A stretch of 64,000 bases of DNA from Anaerolineales bacterium. GTDB lineage: Bacteria; Chloroflexota; Anaerolineae; Anaerolineales; UBA4823. The stretch is from assembly GCA_003105035.1 (NCBI GenBank), contig PQAL01000006.1:40718-104717 (forward strand), written 5' to 3'. Positions 1 to 7,586 of the stretch are shown here, piece after piece (positions within the stretch are counted from its first letter, which is position 1; every line of letters starts with the position of its first letter). The translations under genes were made by a program, and so were the position numbers. Under the pieces are notes generated by a model. That model made no database searches. It had not been told where the DNA came from and was given only the letters and a program-made list of their open reading frames with translations.

Positions 1-234
1 GTGTGCAGGCGAAGTGAATTCGAGCTTGCTGAGATGAGCCAGTGGCTGGTAGCTGAACGGAGTATAGCCATTGGTGGTGGACTTGGTGAGTTATCGGGCA
101 AGATGTTCCGGGTAGGGCACCTGGGCAAGGCTGCCTCGCGTGAATACCTGGTGGACTTCCTGTTCGCTGTCGAGGAGTTTTTACGTATGAAAGGGATCCC
201 TGCTCAAGTCGGTTCTAGCCTGGCAGGCTTATAA
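1..234 (+). CDS. Class V PLP-dependent aminotransferase, C-terminal fragment
   Basis: The reading frame is open from the first base and ends in TAA at 232-234, so this is the 3' end of a gene that begins outside the window. The segment GGLGELSGKMFRVGHLGKAA followed by an amphipathic helix with FLFAVEEFL resembles the C-terminal small domain of alanine-glyoxylate/serine-pyruvate aminotransferases (class V fold). The PLP-binding lysine is not in the fragment, so the substrate cannot be judged. No initiation site is expected here; the GTG at base 1 is simply a Val codon. The assignment rests on this short tail alone. Confidence 0.6.
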   Translation: MCRRSEFELAEMSQWLVAERSIAIGGGLGELSGKMFRVGHLGKAASREYLVDFLFAVEEFLRMKGIPAQVGSSLAGL

Positions 235-385
235 ATTTTTCTGGGGAGCTGTACGCTCTTATCGCTGACTTACTGTGAATAGTGTAAAAACAGTGAATTT
301 GTGACTGTTATTCTTTCCAACACTGATTTCCAGAGAACGCTGAGCTTGTAGAAGTCTATCTCAATTATTGGTGAAGGAGATTTTC

Positions 386-1102
386 ATGTCTACTTATACA
401 TACACGATTGCCCCGGAGATATTTGAGAAATATCCGGGGTATGCCCGGGGAGTTGTCCTGGCATTCGATGTGCAAAATGGGGCCTCACCGCAAGAACTGG
501 TCCAAATGCTGCGGGATGCAGAAGCTACGGTGAGATCGAGAATCTCGATCGAGACTGTCTCGGAGTACCCACGCTTCAAAGCCTGGCGGGAGGCTTACAA
601 GTCATTTGGCGCCAAGCCGAGTGAATTCCGTCCATCTGTGGAAGCCATGGCGCGGCGGGCCTTGCGAGGCGACCAGCTACCCAGTATCAACGCCCTGGTC
701 GATATCGGCAACATTATCTCACTCCAGCACCTGGTTCCGGTCGGTGGGCACTCCATGGACGACCTGGCTGCGGATATCAGCCTACGCCTGGCCACTGGAA
801 ATGAGAATTTCGTGCCCTTCGGGTCAACCGAAGTAGAGCACCCATCTGCTGGTGAAGTCATTTTTGCTGAAGGGAACACCGTGCTCACCCGTCGCTGGAC
901 CTGGCGGCAAGCTAATCACACCCTCACCCTACCGGAGACGCGCAGCATTGAAATTAACATCGACCGCCTGCCTCCGGTGGAGATGGAGGAGGTGCATGCC
1001 ATTGCCAGCCAGTTGATGGGATTGGTGGAGGAATTCTGCGGGGGAAAGCTACGTTACGAGATACTGGACGAAAATCACAGCCAGATGAAACTGGAATTAT
1101 AA
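386..1102 (+). CDS. Solo B3/B4 (PheT-like tRNA-binding) domain protein
   Basis: The 238-residue protein matches the B3/B4 domain otherwise found in the beta subunit of phenylalanyl-tRNA synthetase. Signature stretches are SRISIETVSEYPRFKAWREA, then KSFGAKPSEFRPSVEAM and the INALVDIGNIISLQHLVPVG region around residues 100-125. Stand-alone members are thought to act on RNA or amino acids, possibly editing, but no reaction is established from sequence. I chose the ATG at 386 over an in-frame TTG at 368 because GAAGGAG lies at a proper distance upstream. No signal peptide or membrane segment is visible, so it should be cytoplasmic. It converges with the methyltransferase gene, leaving only 23 bases between them. 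Confidence 0.8.
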   Translation: MSTYTYTIAPEIFEKYPGYARGVVLAFDVQNGASPQELVQMLRDAEATVRSRISIETVSEYPRFKAWREAYKSFGAKPSEFRPSVEAMARRALRGDQLPSINALVDIGNIISLQHLVPVGGHSMDDLAADISLRLATGNENFVPFGSTEVEHPSAGEVIFAEGNTVLTRRWTWRQANHTLTLPETRSIEINIDRLPPVEMEEVHAIASQLMGLVEEFCGGKLRYEILDENHSQMKLEL

Positions 1103-1125
1103 AACCTGGCTCAGGAGCGTATGGG

Positions 1126-1770
1126 TCAGTGCTTTTCTCCCTGCATAAGCGAAATGCTTTCCATGAACATGGAGAAACGTTCGATCTCAACCACGTTCTG
1201 AAATCCAGCCCGCTCCATCATCCCAGGTAATAAGCCGTACACGTTATCAGAAGCGCGCTCCATCCGGCGCAACACCTGCGATGCCAAACGGGTAGATAAA
1301 CTATGGGGTTGGCCGATATCAAACAAACAGAATTTACCACCCGGTCTTAAAACCCGGAACACTTCACCCATAGCCAGCTGCTTTTCATGTGTGTCCAGGT
1401 GATGGAAGACCAGGCTGCTCACCACGCGATCAAACATCGCAGTCTGGTAAGGCAGCTGATAGGCCATCCCCTGGTCCAGCTGGATGTCAACCTCAGCATG
1501 GCTCGCTTTTCGACGGGCGATCTCCAATATCTGCAAGTCAGCATCCAATCCGTACACACTTGCCATGACATGACTTTGCTTGATCAGGGTCGTCAGGGAG
1601 GCAGTGCCACAACCCAGGTCCAGAACTTTCATTCCTGGCAGGATATCAGCCTGAAGGATGAGCTGGTTGCGGATGACTTCCTCCCGCATGAACCCTCTGA
1701 CCAAGGGATCATATAAAGGAGTAAGCCAATGGACGCCCATGGCAGGGATATAGTGTTCAGTCGTGTTCAT
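1126..1770 (-). CDS. Class I SAM-dependent methyltransferase
   Basis: A 214-residue Rossmann-fold methyltransferase. Motif I is VLDLGCGTASL near residue 50, an acidic residue follows in YGLDADLQ, and the motif IV/post-IV region reads FDRVVSSLVFHHL and EVFRVLRPGGKFCLFD. These are typical of the UbiE/Methyltransf_11 group. Nothing in the C-terminal part identifies the acceptor substrate. The start at 1770 has no clear Shine-Dalgarno sequence. It lies 72 bases downstream of the zinc-ribbon gene on the same strand and could be co-transcribed with it. Small-molecule methylation is likely, but the target is unknown. Confidence 0.8.
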   Translation of the reverse strand: MNTTEHYIPAMGVHWLTPLYDPLVRGFMREEVIRNQLILQADILPGMKVLDLGCGTASLTTLIKQSHVMASVYGLDADLQILEIARRKASHAEVDIQLDQGMAYQLPYQTAMFDRVVSSLVFHHLDTHEKQLAMGEVFRVLRPGGKFCLFDIGQPHSLSTRLASQVLRRMERASDNVYGLLPGMMERAGFQNVVEIERFSMFMESISLMQGEKH

Positions 1771-1842
1771 ATGCTATTGGATGCCGGTCCATCACCGACG
1801 TTACGCCTTGCGCGGCAAAATTCTAGTAGTAGCCTATGAAAT

Positions 1843-2118
1843 TCATCCGACCGGTGCGCCACACTGCGGGCAGTGACTCCAATCAGACTGTAGCCCAGTA
1901 CCACAGTGCGAACAGTAACGCTCAGCTTTTTGTAAAGGTAATGCCTCCTTTGTTGCCGAATAGTGCTCTGGGATGGGATTCGTGGCACTGCTCAGGTTTT
2001 TCCCCAGGTTTTGAAAGCCGCCAGTAGCCCAACCAATCATAAGGATGATTAACAGCACGGGGACAACCATCACCAACAGCATCATCAACCAACCGAAACC
2101 AAACATACCGTACATCAT
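1843..2118 (-). CDS. Small membrane protein with C-terminal zinc ribbon
   Basis: A 91-residue protein with one hydrophobic helix at about residues 5-32 (WLMMLLVMVVPVLLIILMIG). The C-terminal zinc ribbon has two CxxC knuckles, CSHCG near residue 69 and CPQCG near residue 84. The order of membrane anchor, short linker and zinc ribbon suggests a cytoplasmic metal-binding or adaptor head, but no function is known to me. An AGGAGG sequence six bases before the ATG at 2118 fixes the start. Such proteins are often found near metal-handling genes, and a YHS protein and a CuA operon lie nearby. Confidence 0.7.
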   Translation of the reverse strand: MMYGMFGFGWLMMLLVMVVPVLLIILMIGWATGGFQNLGKNLSSATNPIPEHYSATKEALPLQKAERYCSHCGTGLQSDWSHCPQCGAPVG

Positions 2119-2393
2119 ACGTCACCTCCTGGTTCCGAATACAGTTTACCATTTAGACATCGCGGCATAAGCGCTATATTGCTTGCTATGATATGCGCCA
2201 TTAAGCTTAAAAAAGGTGCTGTCCTCAATGGGAAAATAGTGCAGCCAGTATGAAAATACTCGCTCGGAGCATTTACCATGTAATCACAGCTCTGGTTTGT
2301 AGGTACATATCTTATTGATGCGTATGGTCATTTAGAATCTTCAGAGATTTGTTCCTTTAGAATTATGATTAGCAAATTTGCTGCCATTATCGA

Positions 2394-2421
2394 TTGACTG
2401 GTTTCGCTCCCCCTATATAAT
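2394..2421 (+). promoter_or_regulatory. Sigma-70 type promoter for the lipoprotein at 2470
   Basis: A TTGACT -35 box at 2394-2399 and a TATAAT -10 box at 2416-2421 are separated by 16 bases. Transcription would start near 2428, about 40 bases before the ATG at 2470. The rest of the 2119-2469 gap shows no gene or RNA I can recognise. Confidence 0.6.
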
Positions 2422-2469
2422 TAAACAACCACCATCGAATTCATAAAAGGCCGTATTAAAAGGTGCTAT

Positions 2470-3195
2470 ATGAAGAACAAACGCCTGATTTTTCTTTTTT
2501 TGTTAAGTATCCCCCTGCTGATAAGTCTGGCATGCCAATTCACTCCAACCCCCACTCCCACTAACCCGCCTGGAATACCCCCAAGCCAGGTGGGGAAACC
2601 AGCAGTCGTGGCAAGCCTACCTGTCAAGCCATCAGTCGCGGCAAGCCCAACTAGCAAGCAGAATTCACCTGCTGGCTTCACGGAATCGGATTGCTATGCA
2701 AGCGGAATCACATTTGACTCGATCACTACTGGCAATAGCGTCGATGAGATATATGACGGTCCTTACATAAACTGCAATTATTCCACCACTGGAGCTCATG
2801 GGCTGTCTGAAACTGCCTACATCAGTATTATTGCCTATAAAGCTGATATGCTAGATGGGTTTTACATGGACTTGAAAGACAATCTCAGTGGTTATGTCGA
2901 CCAATCCAATGAATGGAACGCGCAACCGGATCTCCCAGCGGAGGCGATGGATGTGATCGACATGCTTCGCGATGATAGTGATGGATATGTATTCATGATA
3001 ACGAAGGATGCTAACGTACAGGGCTGTAAGCTTGGCAAGGGTTATGGAACAGAAATGGTGAATGGTAAATACCTGGTCCAAATCATGTTCAGCTCATGCG
3101 AAGGCGATACATCAAGCTATCTGGCTGCATTAGACAGCTTAAAATCCGCTGCTGAAGTGGCGATCTATCGAATTGAGACAGGCACGCAGCCTTAG
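2470..3195 (+). CDS. Secreted lipoprotein of unknown function
   Basis: The 241-residue product starts with a lipoprotein signal peptide: Lys/Arg residues, a hydrophobic core (LIFLFLLSIPLLI) and the lipobox SLAC with the lipidated Cys near residue 22. A low-complexity Thr/Pro linker (TPTPTPTNPP and following) runs to about residue 70 and lifts the folded domain off the membrane. The C-terminal domain of about 165 residues has four or more cysteines (ESDCYAS, INCNYS, VQGCKL, SSCEGD), which may form disulfides outside the cell. I do not recognise the domain. It is monocistronic, with its own promoter at 2394 and a probable terminator at 3314. Confidence 0.75.
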   Translation: MKNKRLIFLFLLSIPLLISLACQFTPTPTPTNPPGIPPSQVGKPAVVASLPVKPSVAASPTSKQNSPAGFTESDCYASGITFDSITTGNSVDEIYDGPYINCNYSTTGAHGLSETAYISIIAYKADMLDGFYMDLKDNLSGYVDQSNEWNAQPDLPAEAMDVIDMLRDDSDGYVFMITKDANVQGCKLGKGYGTEMVNGKYLVQIMFSSCEGDTSSYLAALDSLKSAAEVAIYRIETGTQP

Positions 3196-3313
3196 CAATT
3201 ATTAATTGTGGGAAATTTCAACGATAAAGAGAGGGCAGTCCAAAAAGGGCAGGTGGTGGTTGGACAATTGTGGATTTTTCAGGATCAGGTCAAGTGGAAT
3301 GGTACCCAATGAA

Positions 3314-3351
3314 ACGAGCTGTTACAATTTCTTAGGTGACAGCCCGTTTTA
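3314..3351 (+). terminator. Probable terminator after the 2470 lipoprotein
   Basis: Nine-base arms at 3314-3322 (ACGAGCTGT) and 3339-3347 (ACAGCCCGT) pair with one mismatch and are followed by a short TTTTAT run. The hairpin lies between convergent genes and could serve both strands. The U tract is short, so confidence is moderate. Confidence 0.45.
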
Positions 3352-3387
3352 TGGTTTACAACTACTGATGATATGTACAGGGTTATT

Positions 3388-3564
3388 TCAGGCGGCATGC
3401 ATTTTGGGTTTATCTGCCTGGCCCGAGACATATTTCTGCGGTTCCTTGTCGAAGGATTTCTTGCAGCCGAGTCCACAGAAATAGTACGTTTTGCCCTGGT
3501 ATTCCGATTTTCCGGCAGCATCCTTGGGGTCAACCATCATGCCACATACAGGATCTTTTTCCAT
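3388..3564 (-). CDS. YHS domain metal-binding protein
   Basis: A 58-residue protein made almost entirely of a YHS domain: DPVCGMMVDPKDA at the start, then YYFCGLGCKKSFDKEPQKY. YHS domains occur in copper-transport ATPases and other heavy-metal proteins and bind metal through the Cys residues. The ORF could begin at an ATG at 3573, but AAAGGAG would directly touch that codon. The ATG at 3564 has the same ribosome site nine bases upstream, so I chose it. There is no signal peptide, so the protein should be cytoplasmic. It sits just beyond the copper-site redox operon on the same strand, which suggests a metal-trafficking role. Confidence 0.85.
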   Translation of the reverse strand: MEKDPVCGMMVDPKDAAGKSEYQGKTYYFCGLGCKKSFDKEPQKYVSGQADKPKMHAA

Positions 3565-3706
3565 CACAATCATCTCCTTTAATAATATATTTTAATATCA
3601 GCCGAATAGTTTATCGAATAATTGCACGGTCATGAAACTGGGCCAGTGATTCCGCAGACAGCCAGATGCAGGATTGCAGCTCCTTCCCGCGCCAGAATTG
3701 AACTGT

Positions 3707-4105
3707 TCACCTCAATGCACTTAAAACCGATTGCAGGCTTTGCTTCACTTCCTGGGGAAAACCTGCCATGGATTGTTTCATGTCCTCATCCACCACGCTG
3801 AACATTACCTCCGGATCCTGGATTGCTACAGCAACCCCATCGGCATCCTGCCGTAGGATCACATTGCAGGGCAGCAATAAGCCGATTGATTCATCGGCGG
3901 TCAGTGCCCGGTAAGCGAAGCGTGGGTTGCAAGCCCCGAGGATCAGATAGGGCTTAAACTCCACACCCAACTTAACTTGCATCGTCTTCTGCACATCGAT
4001 CTCCGTCAATACCCCGAAGCCCTGCGTTTTGAGAGCTTCTACCACCTTAGCCTTTACTTCTTCCAATGTGCCACTCAATTTCGTGCTCATCCCGTAACCA
4101 GCCAT
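3707..4105 (-). CDS. DUF302 family protein
   Basis: A 132-residue member of DUF302 (COG3439). The recognisable parts are LSGTLEEVKAKVVEALKTQG, GVLTEIDVQKTMQVKLG, the central YLILGACNPRFAYRAL and the LLPCNVILRQ strand. The family is a compact alpha/beta fold of unknown biochemical role, often encoded near thiol/sulfur or metal redox genes. The two cysteines in GACNP and LPCNV are family landmarks. It starts three bases after the stop codon of the histidine kinase gene and is probably the last gene of that operon. No signal peptide is present. Confidence 0.85.
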   Translation of the reverse strand: MAGYGMSTKLSGTLEEVKAKVVEALKTQGFGVLTEIDVQKTMQVKLGVEFKPYLILGACNPRFAYRALTADESIGLLLPCNVILRQDADGVAVAIQDPEVMFSVVDEDMKQSMAGFPQEVKQSLQSVLSALR

Positions 4106-4108
4106 CGC

Positions 4109-5893
4109 TTAATTCTCCTGTTCTCCAATGCTGTCTATCTCTACAGGGATCGTCACAGATAGGTTCGTGCCCTTGCCAGGCGTGGATCGAATTTGCAGCA
4201 TCGCCCCAACCAGCTCGGCTCGTTCATGCATACCCAGGAGACCATAATGCCCCTTGGCGGTATACTCCGCAAGGTTGCTCGGCAGGTTGAAACCCACCCC
4301 ATCATCCTCGACCTGCAACCTGATTGAGTTCGGCAGGTAGGAGATCCAGAGGCTGGCTCGCTTAGCCTGGGAGTGCCGGCAGATATTGCTCAATGCTTCC
4401 TGTGCTATCCTGTAAAGTGCTAATTCTTTAGATGCATCCAGGCGGATTTCGTTACCCACATGCTTGAACTCCACCGTGAAACCCATACCCTGGCCGGCTT
4501 CACGTGCCAGCACTTCCAGGGCAGGCACCAATCCCAGGTCTTCCAGATAAGCTGGGCGCATCGCCCGGGTGAGGCGGCGCAGGTTTTCGATCGTTTGTTC
4601 GGTGAGGGTAGCGATCTCGTCCAGTTCAGCAATATCGGGCCTGGCGGATACCATTTCCGGTGCCTGCTCCAGACGGGCAAGCTGCACACGCTGCTTTAAG
4701 GCAATCAAAGCCTGCAGCGTATCGTCATGCAGCTCACGTGCCAGGCGCTGCCGCTCATCTTCCTGGGCTTCGGTGATCGCCCCTATATAACCGTGTAAGC
4801 TGCGCTGGGCTTCATCCACCTTGTCAGCCATCTGGATCAGCTCATCTTGCAGCTGGCGTACTTCGGAAATGCCCCCAACCGGCTGGCGAATGGATAGGAA
4901 ATCGCCATCCGCCAGGGTGGCTGTCTGTGCTTCAAGGGCTTGCAGGGGTCTCACCACCTGGCTGAGGCCAAACCATAGGGCAATCAACATGATCAGCACG
5001 ATTGGAACCAGCACAAGTGGAGTTATCTGTGAAGCTCGTAAGGTTGGTGTGGAAAGTGCCTGCCATGATTCTTCAGTGATCAGCCCCCAGCCTACCTTAC
5101 TGACCGGGCTATAAGCAGTTACATGCTCATCCCCACCCACCTTGACGTACACAATGCCGCTCCGGCCTTGCAAGGCCTGGGCAATACCGGGATGATCCGG
5201 GCTCTGGTCGGGTAGGTCACCGGTATGATAGAGCACCTGGGAATCAGTACCTACCAAAAGGATGGACCGCTCACTGTTATTGGGCAGGCTTGTTCCCAGG
5301 GTTGTGCCAGCTAGCTGGTCGATGGAGAAGGCCCCAACCAACAAGCCGTCCGCTGTCGTTTTGGCAGAGACGAGACCCACCAGCTCTCCATTGGTGGGGA
5401 GGCGAGCGATCACGAGCTCACCGGGCTGCTCCATTAACTGCCTCAATACCCCTACCCAACTCGATGCGCTGGTTAGAGACTGCCAGGCCTGGGAATCACC
5501 ATTCAGGGTCGTAGGTACCCCTGCCTGGTCAATTGCTACCAGCCCGAAGTCGAAACCTGATGCACGGCTGGTGAGGCTGGTATTCGTCCCGGTGATGGAT
5601 GGGGAGGTATCGGCAGCAAACACGCTAGCCAGAGTGTCCACTGTGCTCATCCTGTTTTCAAGCTGAGCGTTCAATGCGGCGGCTGCTGCGCGGACCATGG
5701 CTTCATCCCGCTCGCCCACCATGTTGCGCATCGCCTGGTTATGGATGGTGAGGCTGCCGAATGTGATCACGATCAGCAGAAGCGTGAGAGGCAGCAGGAT
5801 GATGGCAAACAGCTGAAGCACCAATCCCATGGCCGGTAATCTGGTTCTTTTTCTGTTGTGATCCCTGGGTGTCATGACCAGGTCATTCTTCAA
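4109..5893 (-). CDS. NarL/DesK-type sensor histidine kinase with extracellular sensor
   Basis: A 594-residue membrane kinase. A first transmembrane helix lies at about residues 22-47, an extracytoplasmic cache-like sensor at 50-290 and a second helix at 292-312. A HAMP segment follows at about 314-365, then a HisKA_3 dimerisation domain with the phospho-accepting His389 in RELHDDTLQ. The HATPase domain has an N box near 501-507 (LSNICRH), a G1 box DDGVGF at 530 and a G2 box GLLGM at 551. It overlaps the stop of the upstream response regulator gene by 11 bases, so the two are a cognate pair. The ligand is unknown; the gene order implies control of the CuA/cytochrome operon upstream. Confidence 0.9.
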   Translation of the reverse strand: MKNDLVMTPRDHNRKRTRLPAMGLVLQLFAIILLPLTLLLIVITFGSLTIHNQAMRNMVGERDEAMVRAAAAALNAQLENRMSTVDTLASVFAADTSPSITGTNTSLTSRASGFDFGLVAIDQAGVPTTLNGDSQAWQSLTSASSWVGVLRQLMEQPGELVIARLPTNGELVGLVSAKTTADGLLVGAFSIDQLAGTTLGTSLPNNSERSILLVGTDSQVLYHTGDLPDQSPDHPGIAQALQGRSGIVYVKVGGDEHVTAYSPVSKVGWGLITEESWQALSTPTLRASQITPLVLVPIVLIMLIALWFGLSQVVRPLQALEAQTATLADGDFLSIRQPVGGISEVRQLQDELIQMADKVDEAQRSLHGYIGAITEAQEDERQRLARELHDDTLQALIALKQRVQLARLEQAPEMVSARPDIAELDEIATLTEQTIENLRRLTRAMRPAYLEDLGLVPALEVLAREAGQGMGFTVEFKHVGNEIRLDASKELALYRIAQEALSNICRHSQAKRASLWISYLPNSIRLQVEDDGVGFNLPSNLAEYTAKGHYGLLGMHERAELVGAMLQIRSTPGKGTNLSVTIPVEIDSIGEQEN

Positions 5894-6578
5894 TAATATT
5901 GCCGATCGCCTGCGATATCCAGCCCAGTGAGACTGCTCGCATCACGGCTTCGGTGCGGCTTCCGGCTTGCAGCTTATTAAAGATATGTGCCAGGTGTCCC
6001 TGAACCGTGCGATCGCTGATATCCAGCTGCAATCCAATGGCTTTATTGGTATAGCCACGCGCTACCAAGGAAAGCACCTCCAGCTCCCGTTCGGTGAGCT
6101 GCTCAAATTGCATGGCATCACCAGGGTGGCTGATGTGCGCCAGGAGCTTGTGTGTAACCACGGGGTCGAGGACCGACTTCCCAGCATACACATCCCGCAC
6201 CGCTTCAACGAGATCATCGGGGGAGGCCGTCTTCATCACATATCCATTGGCACCCGCTTGAAGAACCGCCACCACGTAAGGGTCATCATCATAGGCAGTC
6301 AGGATCAGGACACCCACACTGGGAAAATTGACCCTCAGCCAGCGGGTCACATCGATACCGCTGGATTTGGGCATGCGGATATCCAGCACGGCCACATCGG
6401 GTGGATCACGGCGAATCATCTCTTTCGCCATTTCGCCATCGTCTGCTTCAGCAATCACCTGGATATCACCTCCGCGCTCAAGGAACTGGCGGATGCCTGC
6501 CCGCACCATGGCATGGTCATCTGCAAGCAGGAGGCGGATGTTTTTTTCAGTGGATGTCATCACAATATCTCTACGCAT
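5883..6578 (-). CDS. NarL/FixJ family response regulator
   Basis: The 231-residue protein has a receiver domain (residues 12-130) with the acidic pair in LLADDHAMVRAG, the phospho-acceptor Asp66 in AVLDIRMP, and Lys in VMKTASPDD. A LuxR/GerE helix-turn-helix follows at about 165-222 (LTERELEVLSLVARGYTNKA). An ATG 18 bases inside (6560) is an alternative start; neither has a strong ribosome site. It is followed by the HisKA_3 kinase gene with an 11-base overlap. As a transcription factor of this class it should bind DNA when phosphorylated. The dyad at 11006-11021 before the redox operon is one possible target, which is my inference. Confidence 0.92.
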   Translation of the reverse strand: MRRDIVMTSTEKNIRLLLADDHAMVRAGIRQFLERGGDIQVIAEADDGEMAKEMIRRDPPDVAVLDIRMPKSSGIDVTRWLRVNFPSVGVLILTAYDDDPYVVAVLQAGANGYVMKTASPDDLVEAVRDVYAGKSVLDPVVTHKLLAHISHPGDAMQFEQLTERELEVLSLVARGYTNKAIGLQLDISDRTVQGHLAHIFNKLQAGSRTEAVMRAVSLGWISQAIGNIIEE

Positions 6579-6667
6579 TTATATTTAGCAGGAGAAGTAT
6601 AACATTACGGCGGGTTTCCCCCTTTTCTCTAAGCAGATTCTTAAAAATTAACGCCGGAGTTGATCAG

Positions 6668-7036
6668 CTAAGTAACGTTTTGGAAGTGAATAGAGAACAG
6701 CCTGCGAATGGTTTTCTCCAGGGCAGGGTCAGGTCGCTGCGCAGGATTATCGACCAACGAAAACCAGGTCTGGCCGTGATATCCGTGGGCAACCAGGCTG
6801 AGAGGCTGGCAACCAGGCGGGCAGCTAGCCTGGTAGACAAATAGCACCACCATCTGGCAGTCACATTTCTCGGTCCCATCCTCATGGCAGGGGCAAGCAG
6901 CTTTGACGTGTCGCGTGGCCTGCAAATCAAAGGTGCGAACCACCGCCAGGCCTGCTAGGCTCATCTTGTTGGTCAGCCAGCCCACTGCTTCAGCGCAGTC
7001 CCGGTCCACAACCAGCAGAGTTTGATTAGCATCCAT
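6668..7036 (-). CDS. Cysteine-rich hypothetical protein in the redox operon
   Basis: A 122-residue protein that I do not recognise. The first half looks like an alpha/beta unit (TLLVVDRDCAEAVGWLTNKM and LAVVRTFDLQATRH). It is followed by a cysteine/histidine cluster, ACPCHEDGTEKCDCQMVVLF, and a further CPPGC motif; together these could bind a metal or form disulfides. The C-terminal third (WFSLVDNPAQRPDPALEKTIRRL) is not cysteine-rich. No signal peptide is present. GGAGAGG upstream of the ATG at 7036 supports the start. It lies 61 bases downstream of the candidate selenoprotein and 89 bases upstream of the response regulator, on the same strand, so it is likely part of the same transcript. 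Confidence 0.65.
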   Translation of the reverse strand: MDANQTLLVVDRDCAEAVGWLTNKMSLAGLAVVRTFDLQATRHVKAACPCHEDGTEKCDCQMVVLFVYQASCPPGCQPLSLVAHGYHGQTWFSLVDNPAQRPDPALEKTIRRLFSIHFQNVT

Positions 7037-7097
7037 GACCTCTCCAGACTAGATCGTGCTGCAGGGATTATTATTCATTCCGACCTCAATCGGAAAC

Positions 7098-7586
7098 TCA
7101 CGGCACCCAATTAGACAGCACCGTCAGGGTCTTCTCACCCCAAGCAGGATCATTGTTGGGCAGGTGCACACGGAAATCATGCTGCCCATCCATACCTTCA
7201 TGCATCATGAAGCTCATGCTAAGCGTTGTCGTTGCGCCGGGTTTCAGAACCATCGAACCGATGGCAGGTGTGGGCGGTCAGCACCCTTCTGCGACTTCTA
7301 TATATGGGGCTTTACTGAAACGCAGGGGTTGGTCACCCACGTTGGTAAGCTTAAATGTGACCTTCACAGTTTTCCCCAGCTTAATGTCACCCAGGTCGAT
7401 CTTCTCCTGGTCCACCGTCAAGCTTGGTGATCCCTTAACATTAATGGCTGCCAGGGAGGGGGCAGGTTTTTTAAAGGCGATCAATGCACCAATGACCAAC
7501 AAGCCACCTACTGCCAATAAGATAAATGGCCATGGGTTGGTGCGTTTTTGATGCCGGTGAGACATCTTTGGTTTGTCCTTTTTCAC
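7098..7586 (-). CDS. Candidate selenoprotein: membrane-anchored DUF1573-like domain with in-frame UGA
   Basis: The start is a GTG at 7586, seven bases after AGGAGG, and overlaps the previous gene's stop as GTGA. A transmembrane anchor at about residues 19-38 is followed by a DUF1573-like Ig-type domain (EKIDLGDIKLGKTVKVTFKL, NVGDQPLRF). At codon 103 the frame meets TGA (7278-7280), directly after Cys102 in VAEGC. It stays open for 59 more codons that read like the rest of the domain (PPTPAIGSMVLKPGATTTLS, MMHEGMDGQHDFRVHLPNND) and ends in TGA at 7098-7100. From memory, related proteins carry Cys-Cys-Pro-Pro here, so the UGA would replace the second Cys. A SECIS-like hairpin follows. Read through, the product is 162 residues; if the UGA stops translation it is 102. 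A nonsense mutation or sequencing error is the main alternative. Confidence 0.65.
7250..7264 (-). promoter_or_regulatory. SECIS-like stem-loop downstream of the in-frame UGA
   Basis: On the coding strand CCATCG, loop GTT and CGATGG form a perfect 6-bp stem with a three-base loop beginning with G; a flanking G-U pair can extend it. Nineteen bases separate the UGA (7278-7280) from the loop. Bacterial SECIS elements typically place a small loop with an early G about 16-37 bases after the UGA, so the geometry fits. The sequence is also coding, as is normal for bacterial SECIS. Confidence 0.5.

Noticed and set aside
289..309. AACAGT-9-ACTGTT dyad before the B3/B4 gene
   Set aside because: Six-base arms with a nine-base spacer can occur by chance, and no promoter is placed near it.
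5967..6602. 211-codon + strand ORF
   Set aside because: It is antisense to the NarL-type regulator gene and has no recognisable protein features.
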